Counted from the first letter of the stretch, positions 1 to 9,396 are shown. The stretch is 64,000 bases of DNA from Sphingobacteriales bacterium 16-39-50 (GCA_002257025.1 NCHA01000001.1:806001-870000), one strand, 5' to 3'. The notes: generated from the sequence alone by a model not told the origin. Translations and numbers: made by a program.

Positions 1-2324
1 AGTACGAAAATAGTTGCAGTCTGACTGGCGGTAATCGGATGCCTTAATTCCAGAACATATTTATTGAACAATGGGCTTCCTGATCCCTGTGCAATCGTTG
101 GGTTAGATCCTGCAGGAATAATAGCGTTGTTTGCATAACCACGCATTGCTATGATCTCAGATCCCTGAAGGAAATCAAATCCCTGCATACCATCTCCACC
201 AAGTTTGAATCGCTCAAAAGCCGACTGTCCAACCGCCTGATTGTAAATACCAAGAAATCCGAATTGAGCCTGAGCCTTAAGAATCAGCTTTCCATAGATA
301 CGCTGAAACCATTGTGATTCAAATTTCCATTTATGGTACTCAGTGAATCTGTATTTCTCTTTATCTGTTGCGATTGCATAATTTTTATTATTCAATAATG
401 AATATGGAGGAGTTGCCTGAATAGTCAATTTTAAATTTGAACCCGATGTCGGGAATATAGGCGCATCAACCGAACTTCTGCTAATCTCCTGAGTCAAGTT
501 AAAGTTATAGGAAGTCCCTGTAGAAAAAATGAACGCATTATAATTGTTCAGGATATATTGCTGCAGGTTGATTGATGTATTTGCCTGAAAATAATCATCC
601 GGCCATTTTAAACGCTTACCAAGGCTATAGGTCATACCATTCATGCGAATTTTCTGTTGATTCGCATCCCCGTTTCTGAGTCCGTTAGACTGCAAGGAAG
701 TAAAGGCACTGATACCAAAATAAATAGGTTTTTTTCCACCCAACCATGGCTCAGAGAATGAAAAACTATAAGATTGATAGAACTTACCATTGGTTTGTCC
801 CCTGATGCTCAACTTTTGACCATCTCCTTTCGGTAAGGGCTTCCAGGCACTTTTATTGAAAAGATTACGAGCGGAAAAATTATTGAACGTTAAGCCTAAA
901 GTACCGACCACACGTCCTCCACCAAAACCTCCTGACAATTCAATCTGATCAGAAGGTTTTTCGACCACAGTGTATTCGATATCCACCGTACCATCATTAG
1001 GATTGATGTTGATAGGTTTAGGATCAGTTTTGGTATCGTCAAAATTTCCTAATTGCGCAATTTCACGTGTACTTCTTACAATAAGCTCTTTGGAGAATTT
1101 CTGCCCTGGTTTGGTCCGGATTTCTCTTAAAATTACTTTATCATTGGTTAGCTCATTACCCTTAACCTTAATATTGTTAATGGTGTACTGCGGACCTTCA
1201 TACATTCTCATTTCAAGATCGATGGTATCACCGTAAACCTTGGTTTGAACCGGATCCACATTGAAAGTAAGGTAACCATCATTCATATAAAGTGAGGATA
1301 CATCATCTCCACCCGGACTACTGGTTAGCTTTCTTTCTAGCTTTTTCTCACTAAAAACCTCTCCCTTATTGATCGCCAGAATTGTCTCCAGAACTTTGGT
1401 GGAGTATTTGGCATTCCCTGCCCATGTTATATTCCCGAAATAATATTTAGGCCCCTCATGCAAATCAATTTTGACACCAATAGTACTTTTACCTGTGCGG
1501 TAAGTGGTGTCTTTGATAATTTCAGCATCCCTATAGCCCTTTTCATGCATCTTTGATATCAGGTTCAGCTTATCCTCATCATACTTATTCTGCAAAAATT
1601 TACCGGATCCAAACACCTTGTAAATGGCTTTTTCTTTAGTCTTCTTGAGATATTTCTTTAAATTTTTGTTTTTAAAGTCTTTATTCCCGGTAAAAACAAT
1701 TTCACTTATTTTAACCCGGTCATTCTTTTCAACTGTAATGTCCAGAATCTTATTATTCGCTTCTGAGGTATCTTTTCTTTGGGCAATCAAAACATCCGTG
1801 AATAGGTAACCTTTTTCAGTAAAATGTTTCTTGATAATATCAGTAGTTGTTTTCAATAAATTCTCGTTGACGACCTTTCCGGTTTTATCGTTTAATTTTT
1901 CGCGAACATCTGCTATTTCGCCTTTTTTTAACCCGATTAATTCGATTCTGGTTAAACGCGGTCGTTCCACTACCTCAATCTCAAAAAAGATTGAATCAGA
2001 CCTGATTTCTGCAATGTTTAATTTTACATCATCAAATAATCCCTGAGCCCATAAATTTTTAACGGCATTGGAAGTAGCATCTCCCGGCACGGTTATCCTG
2101 TCGCCCTTGGTTAACTTAGAAATGGTAATCAAAACATCCTTATCCAAAAATTCAGTACCCAGAATGGTAGTTCCACCAATAACAAAGTCTTTGGGATTCA
2201 GATAGCTAAGTTCATCATTAGATGCAGCAGGTCTTGCTGGTGTTGGAGTCCCGGTTCTCCCAAACTGGGCCATTGCAGAAGTACCGGATATAAGTAGTAA
2301 AAACAGTATTAGAATGCGATTCAT
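1..2324 (-). CDS. bamA: Outer membrane protein assembly factor BamA, partial (3' end beyond window)
   Basis: Central subunit of the BAM complex, which inserts beta-barrel proteins into the outer membrane. I translated the minus strand from the ATG at 2324: a signal peptide (MNRILILFLLLISG...AMAQ), then successive POTRA domains over about residues 45-420 (motifs such as VERPRLTRIELIGL and VEKNDRVKISEIVFTGN), then the Omp85 barrel starting near IELSGGFGGGRVVGTLGL. About 774 codons are visible and the frame is open to base 1, so the last barrel strands lie outside the window. It lies 62 nt downstream of uppS on the same strand and is probably co-transcribed with it. Family assignment is certain from the POTRA-barrel order and the neighbours. 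Confidence 0.96.
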   Translation of the reverse strand, partial: MNRILILFLLLISGTSAMAQFGRTGTPTPARPAASNDELSYLNPKDFVIGGTTILGTEFLDKDVLITISKLTKGDRITVPGDATSNAVKNLWAQGLFDDVKLNIAEIRSDSIFFEIEVVERPRLTRIELIGLKKGEIADVREKLNDKTGKVVNENLLKTTTDIIKKHFTEKGYLFTDVLIAQRKDTSEANNKILDITVEKNDRVKISEIVFTGNKDFKNKNLKKYLKKTKEKAIYKVFGSGKFLQNKYDEDKLNLISKMHEKGYRDAEIIKDTTYRTGKSTIGVKIDLHEGPKYYFGNITWAGNAKYSTKVLETILAINKGEVFSEKKLERKLTSSPGGDDVSSLYMNDGYLTFNVDPVQTKVYGDTIDLEMRMYEGPQYTINNIKVKGNELTNDKVILREIRTKPGQKFSKELIVRSTREIAQLGNFDDTKTDPKPININPNDGTVDIEYTVVEKPSDQIELSGGFGGGRVVGTLGLTFNNFSARNLFNKSAWKPLPKGDGQKLSIRGQTNGKFYQSYSFSFSEPWLGGKKPIYFGISAFTSLQSNGLRNGDANQQKIRMNGMTYSLGKRLKWPDDYFQANTSINLQQYILNNYNAFIFSTGTSYNFNLTQEISRSSVDAPIFPTSGSNLKLTIQATPPYSLLNNKNYAIATDKEKYRFTEYHKWKFESQWFQRIYGKLILKAQAQFGFLGIYNQAVGQSAFERFKLGGDGMQGFDFLQGSEIIAMRGYANNAIIPAGSNPTIAQGSGSPLFNKYVLELRHPITASQTATIFV

Positions 2325-2385
2325 TTGGTGTATTAAAGGTGCTAAATTAAGCTAATAGCTTGTTAAAAAGTGTTAAAAGTGAAAA

Positions 2386-3126
2386 TTAGTTCAACTGTTC
2401 ACTTGTCATCCCGAATCGTCGCTCGCGTTTCTGATAATCTAATACGGCTTCAAAGAGATCCTGCCGTCTGAAATCAGGCCATAATTTTGAAGTAAAATAC
2501 AATTCAGCATAAGCAATTTGCCATAAAAGATAATTGCTTATCCTGTGTTCCCCGCTGGTCCGGATCATCAGCTCCGGATCAGGAATGCCGGCTGTGTTCA
2601 GATGAGCGCCAAAAATATCCTCGGTAATATCCTCTGCCCTTAACTCACCATCCCTGACTTTTATAGCTATTCTTTTGGCTGCATCGGTAATTTCCCATCT
2701 TGAACTGTAACTGAGAGCAAGGGTAAGTGTGCAATTGGTATTTAATGAGGTCTTCTTTATTGCCTCAATTAATTGCTTGCGGCATTTTTCTGGCAGGGAT
2801 GATAAATTTCCAATAGCATTTAAACGTACCCCATTATCCATTAAAGTTTTAGTTTCTTTACTTATAGTTGAAACAAGTAGTTCCATCAAAGCCATTACCT
2901 CAAGCTTTGGCCTGTTCCAGTTCTCGGTTGAAAATGCATAGAGTGTCAGATATTTTATACCCAGTTCGACTGCACCTTCTACCGTATCGCGAACGGCAAC
3001 AACTCCATTCTGATGGCCAAATACCCGCAGTTTTCCCTTTTCCTTTGCCCAACGGCCGTTTCCATCCATAATCACTGCTACATGTTGTGGCAATTTATCC
3101 TTATCTATCTGTTCAATCAGGCTCAT
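2386..3126 (-). CDS. uppS: Isoprenyl transferase (undecaprenyl diphosphate synthase)
   Basis: Cis-prenyltransferase that makes the C55 lipid carrier for peptidoglycan and polysaccharide synthesis, in the cytoplasm at the membrane. The 246-residue product is full length. The signature HVAVIMDGNGRWA lies at residues 15-27, with the catalytic Asp at 21, and the C-terminal substrate motif RTSGEHRISNYLLWQ is intact. The ATG at 3126 matches the family N-terminus. It sits between the porG-like gene and bamA; the order porG-uppS-bamA is also known in Porphyromonas. A promoter-like box at 3217-3224 and a leader inverted repeat at 3151-3202 lie upstream. Confidence 0.97.
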   Translation of the reverse strand: MSLIEQIDKDKLPQHVAVIMDGNGRWAKEKGKLRVFGHQNGVVAVRDTVEGAVELGIKYLTLYAFSTENWNRPKLEVMALMELLVSTISKETKTLMDNGVRLNAIGNLSSLPEKCRKQLIEAIKKTSLNTNCTLTLALSYSSRWEITDAAKRIAIKVRDGELRAEDITEDIFGAHLNTAGIPDPELMIRTSGEHRISNYLLWQIAYAELYFTSKLWPDFRRQDLFEAVLDYQKRERRFGMTSEQLN

Positions 3127-3150
3127 TTAATAAGTTTAACATTCAAAACC

Positions 3151-3202
3151 GGAACAATTTTTAATTGCATGATACTCAATAAATATCCCGAAAAATTGTT
3201 CC
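3151..3202. repeat. Perfect 12-bp inverted repeat in the uppS leader
   Basis: GGAACAATTTTT (3151-3162) and its exact reverse complement (3191-3202) flank a 28-nt loop. On the minus strand it lies between the promoter-like box and the uppS ATG, so it would fold in the uppS mRNA leader. The arm nearest uppS runs AAAAATTGTTCC and no T-tract follows directly, so it is not a clear terminator. Confidence 0.6.
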
Positions 3203-3216
3203 AAAATTTCGCGATG

Positions 3217-3224
3217 CAAAGTTA
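3217..3224 (-). promoter_or_regulatory. Candidate -7 promoter box for uppS-bamA
   Basis: The minus strand reads TAACTTTGC, an exact match to the Bacteroidota -7 consensus TAnnTTTG. It lies about 90 nt upstream of the uppS ATG. No TTG -33 box is seen at the usual spacing; the closest is about 24 nt away. It would drive uppS and bamA independently of nadK/porG. Confidence 0.5.
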
Positions 3225-3303
3225 TGACTTAATTACATTAATCTGCTACAAGAAATAAAACAGATTTTCATTGGTAATGAATTGTTTTTAATAGCCAAAA
3301 AAC

Positions 3304-4098
3304 TTAAAAGGTAGGACACTTAATCGGGATGAAGGTATAAGTAAGTCCAACACCCGCAAACATATACGTATCCCTTGGCCTGAAATCACCCCTTTGTGTT
3401 CCCGGTGTACCAATCTGTGGAACTACGATCGAGCGGTCAGCCAAAGCTTGTGTTAAAGAACTCGCCGGAGAAACAACATTAAAATCAATATATCTGCCAC
3501 TGATATCATCCAGATAATCTGTAAAAGCTGTACGATAGCCAAGCTCGGCAATGATGGTCCATTTTCCGCTAATATTATATTTCACACCTGCTCCATAAGG
3601 CACACTGATTGCGCTTTTCTTGTAAGCAACATTCTCAGTCTGCAGCAGCCGGAGTTCAATCTCATCACCATTATAATTAGTCAGGGGATTATAAGAAAAG
3701 GAGGCAATACCAGTAAATAAATAAGGACTCAACTTTCTGGTTGCATAACCAAAATCCGCACCAGCCATATATCTGAACAGATTGAATTCTATCTGCATGG
3801 ATAGCTCAGACACAGGGGAATGAAAATCAAGATTCCGTTCAATCTGATAGGTATTGGAAGAAGCCGCATCACTCGCCCGAACCTTGCCATACATATAATT
3901 CAACTTTGCGGACCAGTAACCATCAAAATTTCGCTTGATCTGAGCACCGAAGGCAGGATCTGTCAGTTTATATGCTTTAACAGGATTAATATCTCCCATG
4001 TAACCCGCGCCTCCTAAAAAACCTCCAAATTCCCAGGTCTGTGCTGAGCTAATGAAGCTTCCGGAAAGAAATATAATGAGGAGTACTAATCTACGCAT
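3304..4098 (-). CDS. porG: PorG-like outer membrane beta-barrel protein (DUF6089 type)
   Basis: The 264-residue protein has a signal peptide (MRRLVLLIIFLSGSFISSAQ) and alternating beta strands ending in an aromatic terminal strand (FAGVGLTYTFIPI), typical of a small outer-membrane barrel. The mature start WEFGGFLGGAGYMGDIN fits the DUF6089/PorG family. In Porphyromonas gingivalis PorG is a type IX secretion component encoded next to uppS and bamA, and the same neighbourhood is seen here. The symbol therefore rests on family plus synteny. It is 17 nt downstream of nadK on the same strand, so the two are probably in one operon. Confidence 0.75.
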   Translation of the reverse strand: MRRLVLLIIFLSGSFISSAQTWEFGGFLGGAGYMGDINPVKAYKLTDPAFGAQIKRNFDGYWSAKLNYMYGKVRASDAASSNTYQIERNLDFHSPVSELSMQIEFNLFRYMAGADFGYATRKLSPYLFTGIASFSYNPLTNYNGDEIELRLLQTENVAYKKSAISVPYGAGVKYNISGKWTIIAELGYRTAFTDYLDDISGRYIDFNVVSPASSLTQALADRSIVVPQIGTPGTQRGDFRPRDTYMFAGVGLTYTFIPIKCPTF

Positions 4099-4115
4099 GA
4101 ATGCAAATGCTGTTC

Positions 4116-5000
4116 TTAATAATTTCTGGTATCAATTCCCCAGAGCAATTTATTCCTTAACGTAGATAAATAGTTTTCATTATTTAGTCTGATTAAATTG
4201 ATCCCAAAATCAGCCTTTTTCACTTTAACCTTTATAGATGTATCAATCACCTCTGTTCTGGAATCACAGGTTAAAAGGTATTTCGAACTCCTGCCTTCGA
4301 TTTCGAAAGAAAGAATATTGGTATCTGATAAGACTATTGGTCTTACATTCAAATTATGAGGAGAAATTGGGGTAACGACCATATTTCCGGAACCAGGGAA
4401 TATAATCGGACCACCACAACTCAGAGAATAAGCTGTTGACCCTGTTGGTGTAGCTACGATAATACCATCTGCCCAATAGGAATTCAAAAAATCTCCATTG
4501 AGATAGGCATGCACAATCATCATCGCCGAGGTATCGCGCTTATGAATGGTTACATCATTCAAGGCAAAATTTTCATTACCAAATAGTTTCAGTTCTGATT
4601 CTATACAAAGCTGAACCCGCTTGTCCAGTGTAAAGTCCTTGTTAACCAGACTGATCATTGCATTTGCAATATCACTCTTGTTGATACTGGCTAAAAATCC
4701 TAAACGCCCAAAGTTTATCCCGATAACCGGAATATTTGAATCACGAATCAGGGTAACAGTATCGAGCAACGTACCGTCACCTCCCAGGCTAATCATTACA
4801 TCTACCTTAGCGTCAATAAGATCCTGAGAATTTCTAAAGATTTGAAACTTCCTGGGGAAAAATATTTTACCTGAGATGAAGTGATTATATTTATCATAGA
4901 CAAAGGCTTCAACAGCATGATCTGCGAGGCTGTCGAAAACCTGCTGAACATGTGGTAATACAGTATTATTGAATTGCCTGCCGTAAATTGCAATCTTCAT
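4116..5000 (-). CDS. nadK: NAD kinase
   Basis: Phosphorylates NAD to NADP in the cytosol. The 294-residue length is normal. The diagnostic GGDGT motif is at residues 73-77 and NDVTIHKR, part of the NE/D substrate region, is near residue 148. The glycine-rich segment TPTGSTAYSLSCGGPI is intact. The ATG at 5000 gives MKIAIYGR, the usual start. It lies 9 nt downstream of the CBS-domain gene and directly upstream of the porG-like gene, in a tight run of minus-strand genes. Confidence 0.97.
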   Translation of the reverse strand: MKIAIYGRQFNNTVLPHVQQVFDSLADHAVEAFVYDKYNHFISGKIFFPRKFQIFRNSQDLIDAKVDVMISLGGDGTLLDTVTLIRDSNIPVIGINFGRLGFLASINKSDIANAMISLVNKDFTLDKRVQLCIESELKLFGNENFALNDVTIHKRDTSAMMIVHAYLNGDFLNSYWADGIIVATPTGSTAYSLSCGGPIIFPGSGNMVVTPISPHNLNVRPIVLSDTNILSFEIEGRSSKYLLTCDSRTEVIDTSIKVKVKKADFGINLIRLNNENYLSTLRNKLLWGIDTRNY

Positions 5001-5009
5001 GTTGTGCTT

Positions 5010-5672
5010 TTAGATATCGAGATAGTTCATTAGCTGATCATATCTGTCAGAAGTACGATCGTCTGATTTGGTATCATTAAAGGTAGCCTTGACATGATAA
5101 TCATATCTAAGAAAAGAAGCTATAATAGAGGATAAATCTGTTCGATTAAGTTTTAATGTAATTTCAAGTTTAGTAGAATCAGGAAATGATTGAACATAAG
5201 AGCTAAGAATCTGGGCATTATCTGATTCTACGATCTGTGAAATATGTGCCAGTGAATTATTCCTGTTCGTAATCTCAAGAATAATGATCCCTCCGGGCTC
5301 TTTTACTGATGTAATTGTGGCAACATATTCCATCATGGTATTTATGGAAATAAGTCCCTTATAGTTTTTATTGGAATCGAGAACAGGTACCAGACTTAAT
5401 TTCTGCTCATAGAATAAACGAATTACATCATAAATATGCTGTTCTTCGTATACGAAAGGATTGTGAAGAGCCAGGCTTAAACTGCCTACAGGAGCATTTG
5501 AATCCTGAACCTCAACCAGATCTTCATCCGACACAAGTCCCAAAAATTGTTTGTCATTAACTATTGGGAGGTGATTCACACGAAATTCGGCCATCCTTTC
5601 ATGCACTTTCTGAACGGTATCAGAAGTTCTTAAGGCTGGGATACTATCCGATATGAGTTCGTGTGCAAACAT
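5010..5672 (-). CDS. CBS-domain protein with C-terminal ACT-like domain
   Basis: A cytosolic 220-residue protein. Residues 1-125 form a tandem CBS pair (VRKVHERMAEFRVNHLPIVND-type and YKGLISINTMMEYVA-type halves), which usually senses adenine nucleotides. Residues about 128-200 (GGIIILEITNRNNSLAHISQIVES...) resemble an ACT regulatory domain. No catalytic motif is present. Adjacency to nadK (9 nt) and the hydrolase (10 nt) suggests an operon, and an adenylate or NAD(P)-linked regulatory role is an inference only. Confidence 0.85.
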   Translation of the reverse strand: MFAHELISDSIPALRTSDTVQKVHERMAEFRVNHLPIVNDKQFLGLVSDEDLVEVQDSNAPVGSLSLALHNPFVYEEQHIYDVIRLFYEQKLSLVPVLDSNKNYKGLISINTMMEYVATITSVKEPGGIIILEITNRNNSLAHISQIVESDNAQILSSYVQSFPDSTKLEITLKLNRTDLSSIIASFLRYDYHVKATFNDTKSDDRTSDRYDQLMNYLDI

Positions 5673-5681
5673 ATAGTTCTG

Positions 5682-6440
5682 CTAGTATATACGATCTAAA
5701 AACCTTTTTAAATGTGCATTGAATTCAACAGGTCGTTCCATCATTGGGGCATGGCCACATAGATCGACCCAGTTCAATTCAGAATCGGGCAATAACTGAT
5801 TAAATTCCACAGCTACTTCTGGTGGAGTTATTTTATCATTCTTACCCCATATCAGGCAAACAGGGACTTTAATCTTATAAATATCTTTTGACATATTGTG
5901 CCTGATTGCTGATTTGGCCATTGCAAGAATCTTAATCACCTTTATCCTGTCATTCACTATCTGGTAAACCTCATCAACAAGTTCCCTAGTTGCTGTAGCA
6001 GGATCATAAAAGGTGAATTCAACCTTTTCCTTTATGAAATCATAGCTTTCGCGTCTGGGGAAAGACCCTCCGAAAGCATTTTCATACAAACCCGAACTGC
6101 CGGTCAAAACCAAAGCTTTTACCTCATCCTGATGATTGAGAGTATATATTAAGCCAACATGACCTCCCAGGGAATTACCAAGCACCGTTATATTCTTCAG
6201 CTTTTTGTATTTTACGAACTTATGAACAAACTTGGCAAGTGTTTTTACACCCGTGGTTAGCAATGGAAGATCATATAATGGTAACAAGGGTATTATTACC
6301 CTGTAATCCTTCTTAAATTCTTGAACAACATCAGTCCAGTTACTAAGTGCACCCATTAAGCCATGAAGCAATAAGAGCACTTCTCCTTCTCCCTCTTCAA
6401 TGTATTTAAAACCGTTTTCTTCTTTTATCTCGAACTCCAT
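5682..6440 (-). CDS. Alpha/beta hydrolase
   Basis: A 252-residue single-domain hydrolase. The oxyanion motif LLLLHGLMGALSNW is near residue 25, the nucleophile elbow GNSLGGH (Ser in LGNSLGG) near 92, the acid in WGKNDKITP near 202 and the His in LCGHAPMMERP near 231, so the catalytic triad is complete. There is no signal peptide. The substrate cannot be told from sequence. It is the first gene of the run hydrolase-CBS-nadK-porG, with 10 nt to the next gene. Confidence 0.9.
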   Translation of the reverse strand: MEFEIKEENGFKYIEEGEGEVLLLLHGLMGALSNWTDVVQEFKKDYRVIIPLLPLYDLPLLTTGVKTLAKFVHKFVKYKKLKNITVLGNSLGGHVGLIYTLNHQDEVKALVLTGSSGLYENAFGGSFPRRESYDFIKEKVEFTFYDPATATRELVDEVYQIVNDRIKVIKILAMAKSAIRHNMSKDIYKIKVPVCLIWGKNDKITPPEVAVEFNQLLPDSELNWVDLCGHAPMMERPVEFNAHLKRFLDRIY

Positions 6441-6569
6441 AGAATCTTTAAGTACATTTTTCTTTTACCTGCTAAGGTATAAGTCTAAAAGTTAAATCAA
6501 TATAAAAACTTATTTTATTAGAAAGAAAATAAGCCTTAATTACCAATTCACTACTGGATAATCCATTAA

Positions 6570-7019
6570 TTAAGCAAGAAGCTCCTTCACAAGCTCAGAA
6601 ATAGTTTTGCCATCGGCCTTTCCAGCCAAATCCTTGCTTACAATACCCATCACCTTACCCATATCTTTCATACCTGAAGCACCAGTTTGAGAAATTACTG
6701 TTTTAATAAAAGTAGTAATTGCATCTCTGTCCAACTGCTTTGGCAGATAGGCTTCAATAACCTGTAGCTCTTCCTGTTCTATCTGATACAGATCCGGTCT
6801 ATTTTGAGACTGATAGATATCCGCAGACTCTTTACGTTGTTTTGCCAGCTTTTGAAGAACCTTAAGTTCTGCTTCTTCTGTAAGCACATCCTGGGCACCC
6901 TTTTCAGTTTTGGCAACCAGTAATGCAGCTTTTATGGCCCTTAGTCCACGCAAACGGGTACTATCCTTACTCAACATGGCGGATTTAATATCCTGATCAA
7001 TATTTTGTTGCAGAGGCAT
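6570..7019 (-). CDS. GatB/YqeY domain-containing protein
   Basis: A 149-residue YqeY-family protein, related to the C-terminal tRNA-binding tail domain of the GatB amidotransferase subunit. Visible hallmarks are DIKSAMLSKDSTRLRGLRAIKAALL at the start (helical), ELQVIEAYLPKQLD, and the closing DMGKVMGIVSKDLAGKADGK with the conserved GKADG. Function is uncertain; a link to tRNA handling is suspected from the family. Candidate -7 box at 7056-7063. Confidence 0.92.
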   Translation of the reverse strand: MPLQQNIDQDIKSAMLSKDSTRLRGLRAIKAALLVAKTEKGAQDVLTEEAELKVLQKLAKQRKESADIYQSQNRPDLYQIEQEELQVIEAYLPKQLDRDAITTFIKTVISQTGASGMKDMGKVMGIVSKDLAGKADGKTISELVKELLA

Positions 7020-7055
7020 TTCCTGAAATGATTTTAATTTGGTTAGTGATTATTG

Positions 7056-7063
7056 CAAAACTA
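7056..7063 (-). promoter_or_regulatory. Candidate -7 box upstream of the yqeY-like gene
   Basis: The minus strand reads TAGTTTTGC, matching TAnnTTTG, 36 nt upstream of the ATG at 7019. No convincing -33 TTG was found at 17-21 nt. Confidence 0.4.
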
Positions 7064-7121
7064 CACAATCCTGATTAGTTGGGAGTAAAATTTACATTTA
7101 TTCCGGAGACATGCCTTCCCA

Positions 7122-7877
7122 CTATTCTTTTAAATGATGAGAAGTGCTCGCCTGTGCTGTTGGCATCACGATCATATCGTTAATGTTTACATGTGCGGGA
7201 CGGGAAACTGCAAACCAAATAGTTTCGGCAATATCCTGTGCATGCAGGGGCTCATAACCTTCGTATACTTTTTTAGCACGTTCCTGGTCACCATGGAAGC
7301 GAACCTGTGAAAATTCTGTATCCACAGCTCCCGGGTGCACACCTGTTACTTTAATCTTATGAGGCAGAAGATCAATCCGCATTGCTTTGTTCAGGGAATC
7401 AACTGCATGTTTAGTTGCACAATACACATTTCCATTCAAATAGGTTTCCTTTCCGGCAATTGAACCAAGGTTAACTATATGTCCGGATTTACGTTTGATC
7501 ATCCAGTTAGAAACAACTTTGGTCACATATAATAAGCCTTTGATATTGGTATCGATCATCACTTCCCAATCTGTGGTACTTCCCGCGTTGATAGGATCCA
7601 TGCCCTGCGATAAACCGGCGTTGTTAATCAATACATCAACTTTTTTCCAATCATCCGATAAAGTCTCCAGTTTTTCAACCTCCTCCTTATTTCTGACATC
7701 CATGGTCAATGTATTTACCCGTATACCATATTCATTAACCAGATCCTGAGCCAGAGCATCCAAACGCCCAGTCCGGCGACCGGTAATAATAAGGTCGTAA
7801 TTTTGTTGGGCAAAAAGGCGTGCACAAGCTTCGCCGATTCCGGCGGTGGCACCGGTTATTAAAGCTATTTTTGACAT
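7122..7877 (-). CDS. SDR-family NAD(P)-dependent oxidoreductase (YdfG-like)
   Basis: A classical short-chain dehydrogenase of 251 residues. The cofactor motif TGATAGIGEA is at residues 8-17, NNAG near 86, the catalytic Ser in NLGSIAGKE near 140 and YCATK (YxxxK) near 153. The TGRRTGRL segment after strand 2 carries Arg residues that favour NADP(H). It resembles the YdfG/3-hydroxy acid dehydrogenase subgroup, but the substrate is not determined. It precedes porT by 42 nt of intergenic DNA on the minus strand but may be a separate unit. Confidence 0.92.
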   Translation of the reverse strand: MSKIALITGATAGIGEACARLFAQQNYDLIITGRRTGRLDALAQDLVNEYGIRVNTLTMDVRNKEEVEKLETLSDDWKKVDVLINNAGLSQGMDPINAGSTTDWEVMIDTNIKGLLYVTKVVSNWMIKRKSGHIVNLGSIAGKETYLNGNVYCATKHAVDSLNKAMRIDLLPHKIKVTGVHPGAVDTEFSQVRFHGDQERAKKVYEGYEPLHAQDIAETIWFAVSRPAHVNINDMIVMPTAQASTSHHLKE

Positions 7878-7918
7878 AATTATTTGAAAACCCGAAATTA
7901 AGGAATTCTTAGGAAATG

Positions 7919-8662
7919 CTATTCAAAATAAAGACTGAACTGAAAATTGCGGATGAATAACTTATCGATTGGAGCAGTATAAGGATTTTCCAGCCGGTCA
8001 TCATCTCTTAGTACACTTTTCATTGATTGGGCGAACTTGATCTCAGGCGACATTTTGAAAAATTCAAAGTAAAGGTCAAACCCGACTCCTGCTTCATACC
8101 AAACGGTATTTTTATTGTTTTTAAGATATTTTTCTGAAGGATTTAAACCCAAATCATCTGTTTTCTTTTTCGAAGTAATATCAACCGAATATTTTGCCCC
8201 GGCAATCATATAAGCCCTGAAGTTCCGCCTTCTGTCTGATTTCAGCTTAATGCCCAAAGGTAAATCCATCAGTGTTGCCTGAACCTTTTTTTGAACATTA
8301 AAGTTCGGATTAGCAAATTCATAATTTATAATTCTATCAGCAAATACCATTCCCGGTGTAAAACGCAGGTTGGCATTATCTCCAAGTCGGTAATCAGAAA
8401 CAAATCCCAATCCAAATCCGGGAGTAACAGGAGATGAAAGGCTTTTCATTTCACTGTTTATCATTGGAAGTCCGTTAAAGGGATCGATAAAAGGACCCTT
8501 CCATTCCGCCAGCTTTAAGATTTTAAACTCAGAGGCAACGTACTGAAATGTAAAACCAAAATGCAGTTGTTCCCCGTCAACACCTCCACCCCAGCTCTCC
8601 TGTGCAGTTAATCTGTTTATTGAAAAAATAAAAAAAATACACAGAATGAGGGTTTTCTTCAT
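7919..8662 (-). CDS. porT: PorT-family outer membrane beta-barrel protein (type IX secretion)
   Basis: A 247-residue protein with signal peptide MKKTLILCIFFIFSINRLTAQ and a beta-rich mature part ending in the aromatic strand FIRNFQFSLYFE. The start chosen is the ATG at 8662, which overlaps the ubiE stop as ATGA; a longer TTG-start frame to 8686 runs into ubiE and would bury the signal peptide. PorT/SprT is a T9SS component, and pairing with ubiE is typical of Bacteroidota. Mature features such as the DLPLGIKLKSDRRRNFRAYMIAG type strand fit the family. Confidence 0.82.
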   Translation of the reverse strand: MKKTLILCIFFIFSINRLTAQESWGGGVDGEQLHFGFTFQYVASEFKILKLAEWKGPFIDPFNGLPMINSEMKSLSSPVTPGFGLGFVSDYRLGDNANLRFTPGMVFADRIINYEFANPNFNVQKKVQATLMDLPLGIKLKSDRRRNFRAYMIAGAKYSVDITSKKKTDDLGLNPSEKYLKNNKNTVWYEAGVGFDLYFEFFKMSPEIKFAQSMKSVLRDDDRLENPYTAPIDKLFIRNFQFSLYFE

Positions 8663-9390
8663 TTGATACCGGTGTAAATGGAACAAATTCCAAACGTCAG
8701 CGGACGGTATTTCGTATTTTTGAATCCAACTTTTTGCATCAGAGTATCAAAACTTGCTCCATCAGGGAATGAAGCTACTGATTCAGGAAGATAGGTGTAT
8801 GCACTGCTGTCTTTTGAAAAGATCCGCCCTATAGTTGGCGTGATGTATTTGAAATAGAAATTATACCCTTGTTTAACCGGAAACACCTTAGGTTTTGAAA
8901 ACTCCAGAATTACAGCCTTTCCTCCGGGCTTTAGCACCCGTAGCATATCACTTAAGCCTTTTTCAAGATCCTCAAAATTACGGACACCGAAAGCCACAGT
9001 CACCGCATCAAAAGAGTCATTATCAAACAACAATTTTTCGGAATCACCTAGGCGAACCTCAAAAACATCCTGCATCTTGCGCTTTATAATTTTCTGATCA
9101 GCGATTCCAAGCATGCCAGCAGAGATATCCACCCCTACTACCTTTCGGGGTTTAAGAATTTTTATCGCCTCAAATGCAAAATCACCGGTACCAGTCGCAA
9201 CATCCAATATGTATGAAGGTTTATCGTTAAGCAATTCTTTAATCGCTTTTTTTCTCCAGATCCTGTCAATGCCCATTGAGAGAAAATGGTTCAAAAAATC
9301 ATAGGTGCCTGATATATTATTAAACATGCTCGCTACCTGTTCTTTTTTGGTAGCATCTGAATCCTGATAAGGCCTTACTGTTTTTGACAT
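8659..9390 (-). CDS. ubiE: Demethylmenaquinone methyltransferase UbiE/MenG
   Basis: SAM-dependent C-methyltransferase for the last step of menaquinone synthesis. The product is 243 residues from the ATG at 9390 (MSKTVRPYQ). The frame is open to 9450, but the extra 20 residues are not family-like and a TATCTTTG box at 9397-9404 lies inside that extension. Motif I VLDVATGTGDFAFEA-like (ILDVATGTGD), motif II GDSEKLLFDNDSFDAVTVAFGVRNF and LKPGGKAVILEFSKP are all present. The stop overlaps the porT start by 4 nt, implying co-transcription. Confidence 0.95.
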   Translation of the reverse strand: MSKTVRPYQDSDATKKEQVASMFNNISGTYDFLNHFLSMGIDRIWRKKAIKELLNDKPSYILDVATGTGDFAFEAIKILKPRKVVGVDISAGMLGIADQKIIKRKMQDVFEVRLGDSEKLLFDNDSFDAVTVAFGVRNFEDLEKGLSDMLRVLKPGGKAVILEFSKPKVFPVKQGYNFYFKYITPTIGRIFSKDSSAYTYLPESVASFPDGASFDTLMQKVGFKNTKYRPLTFGICSIYTGIK

Positions 9391-9396
9391 ACTGTG

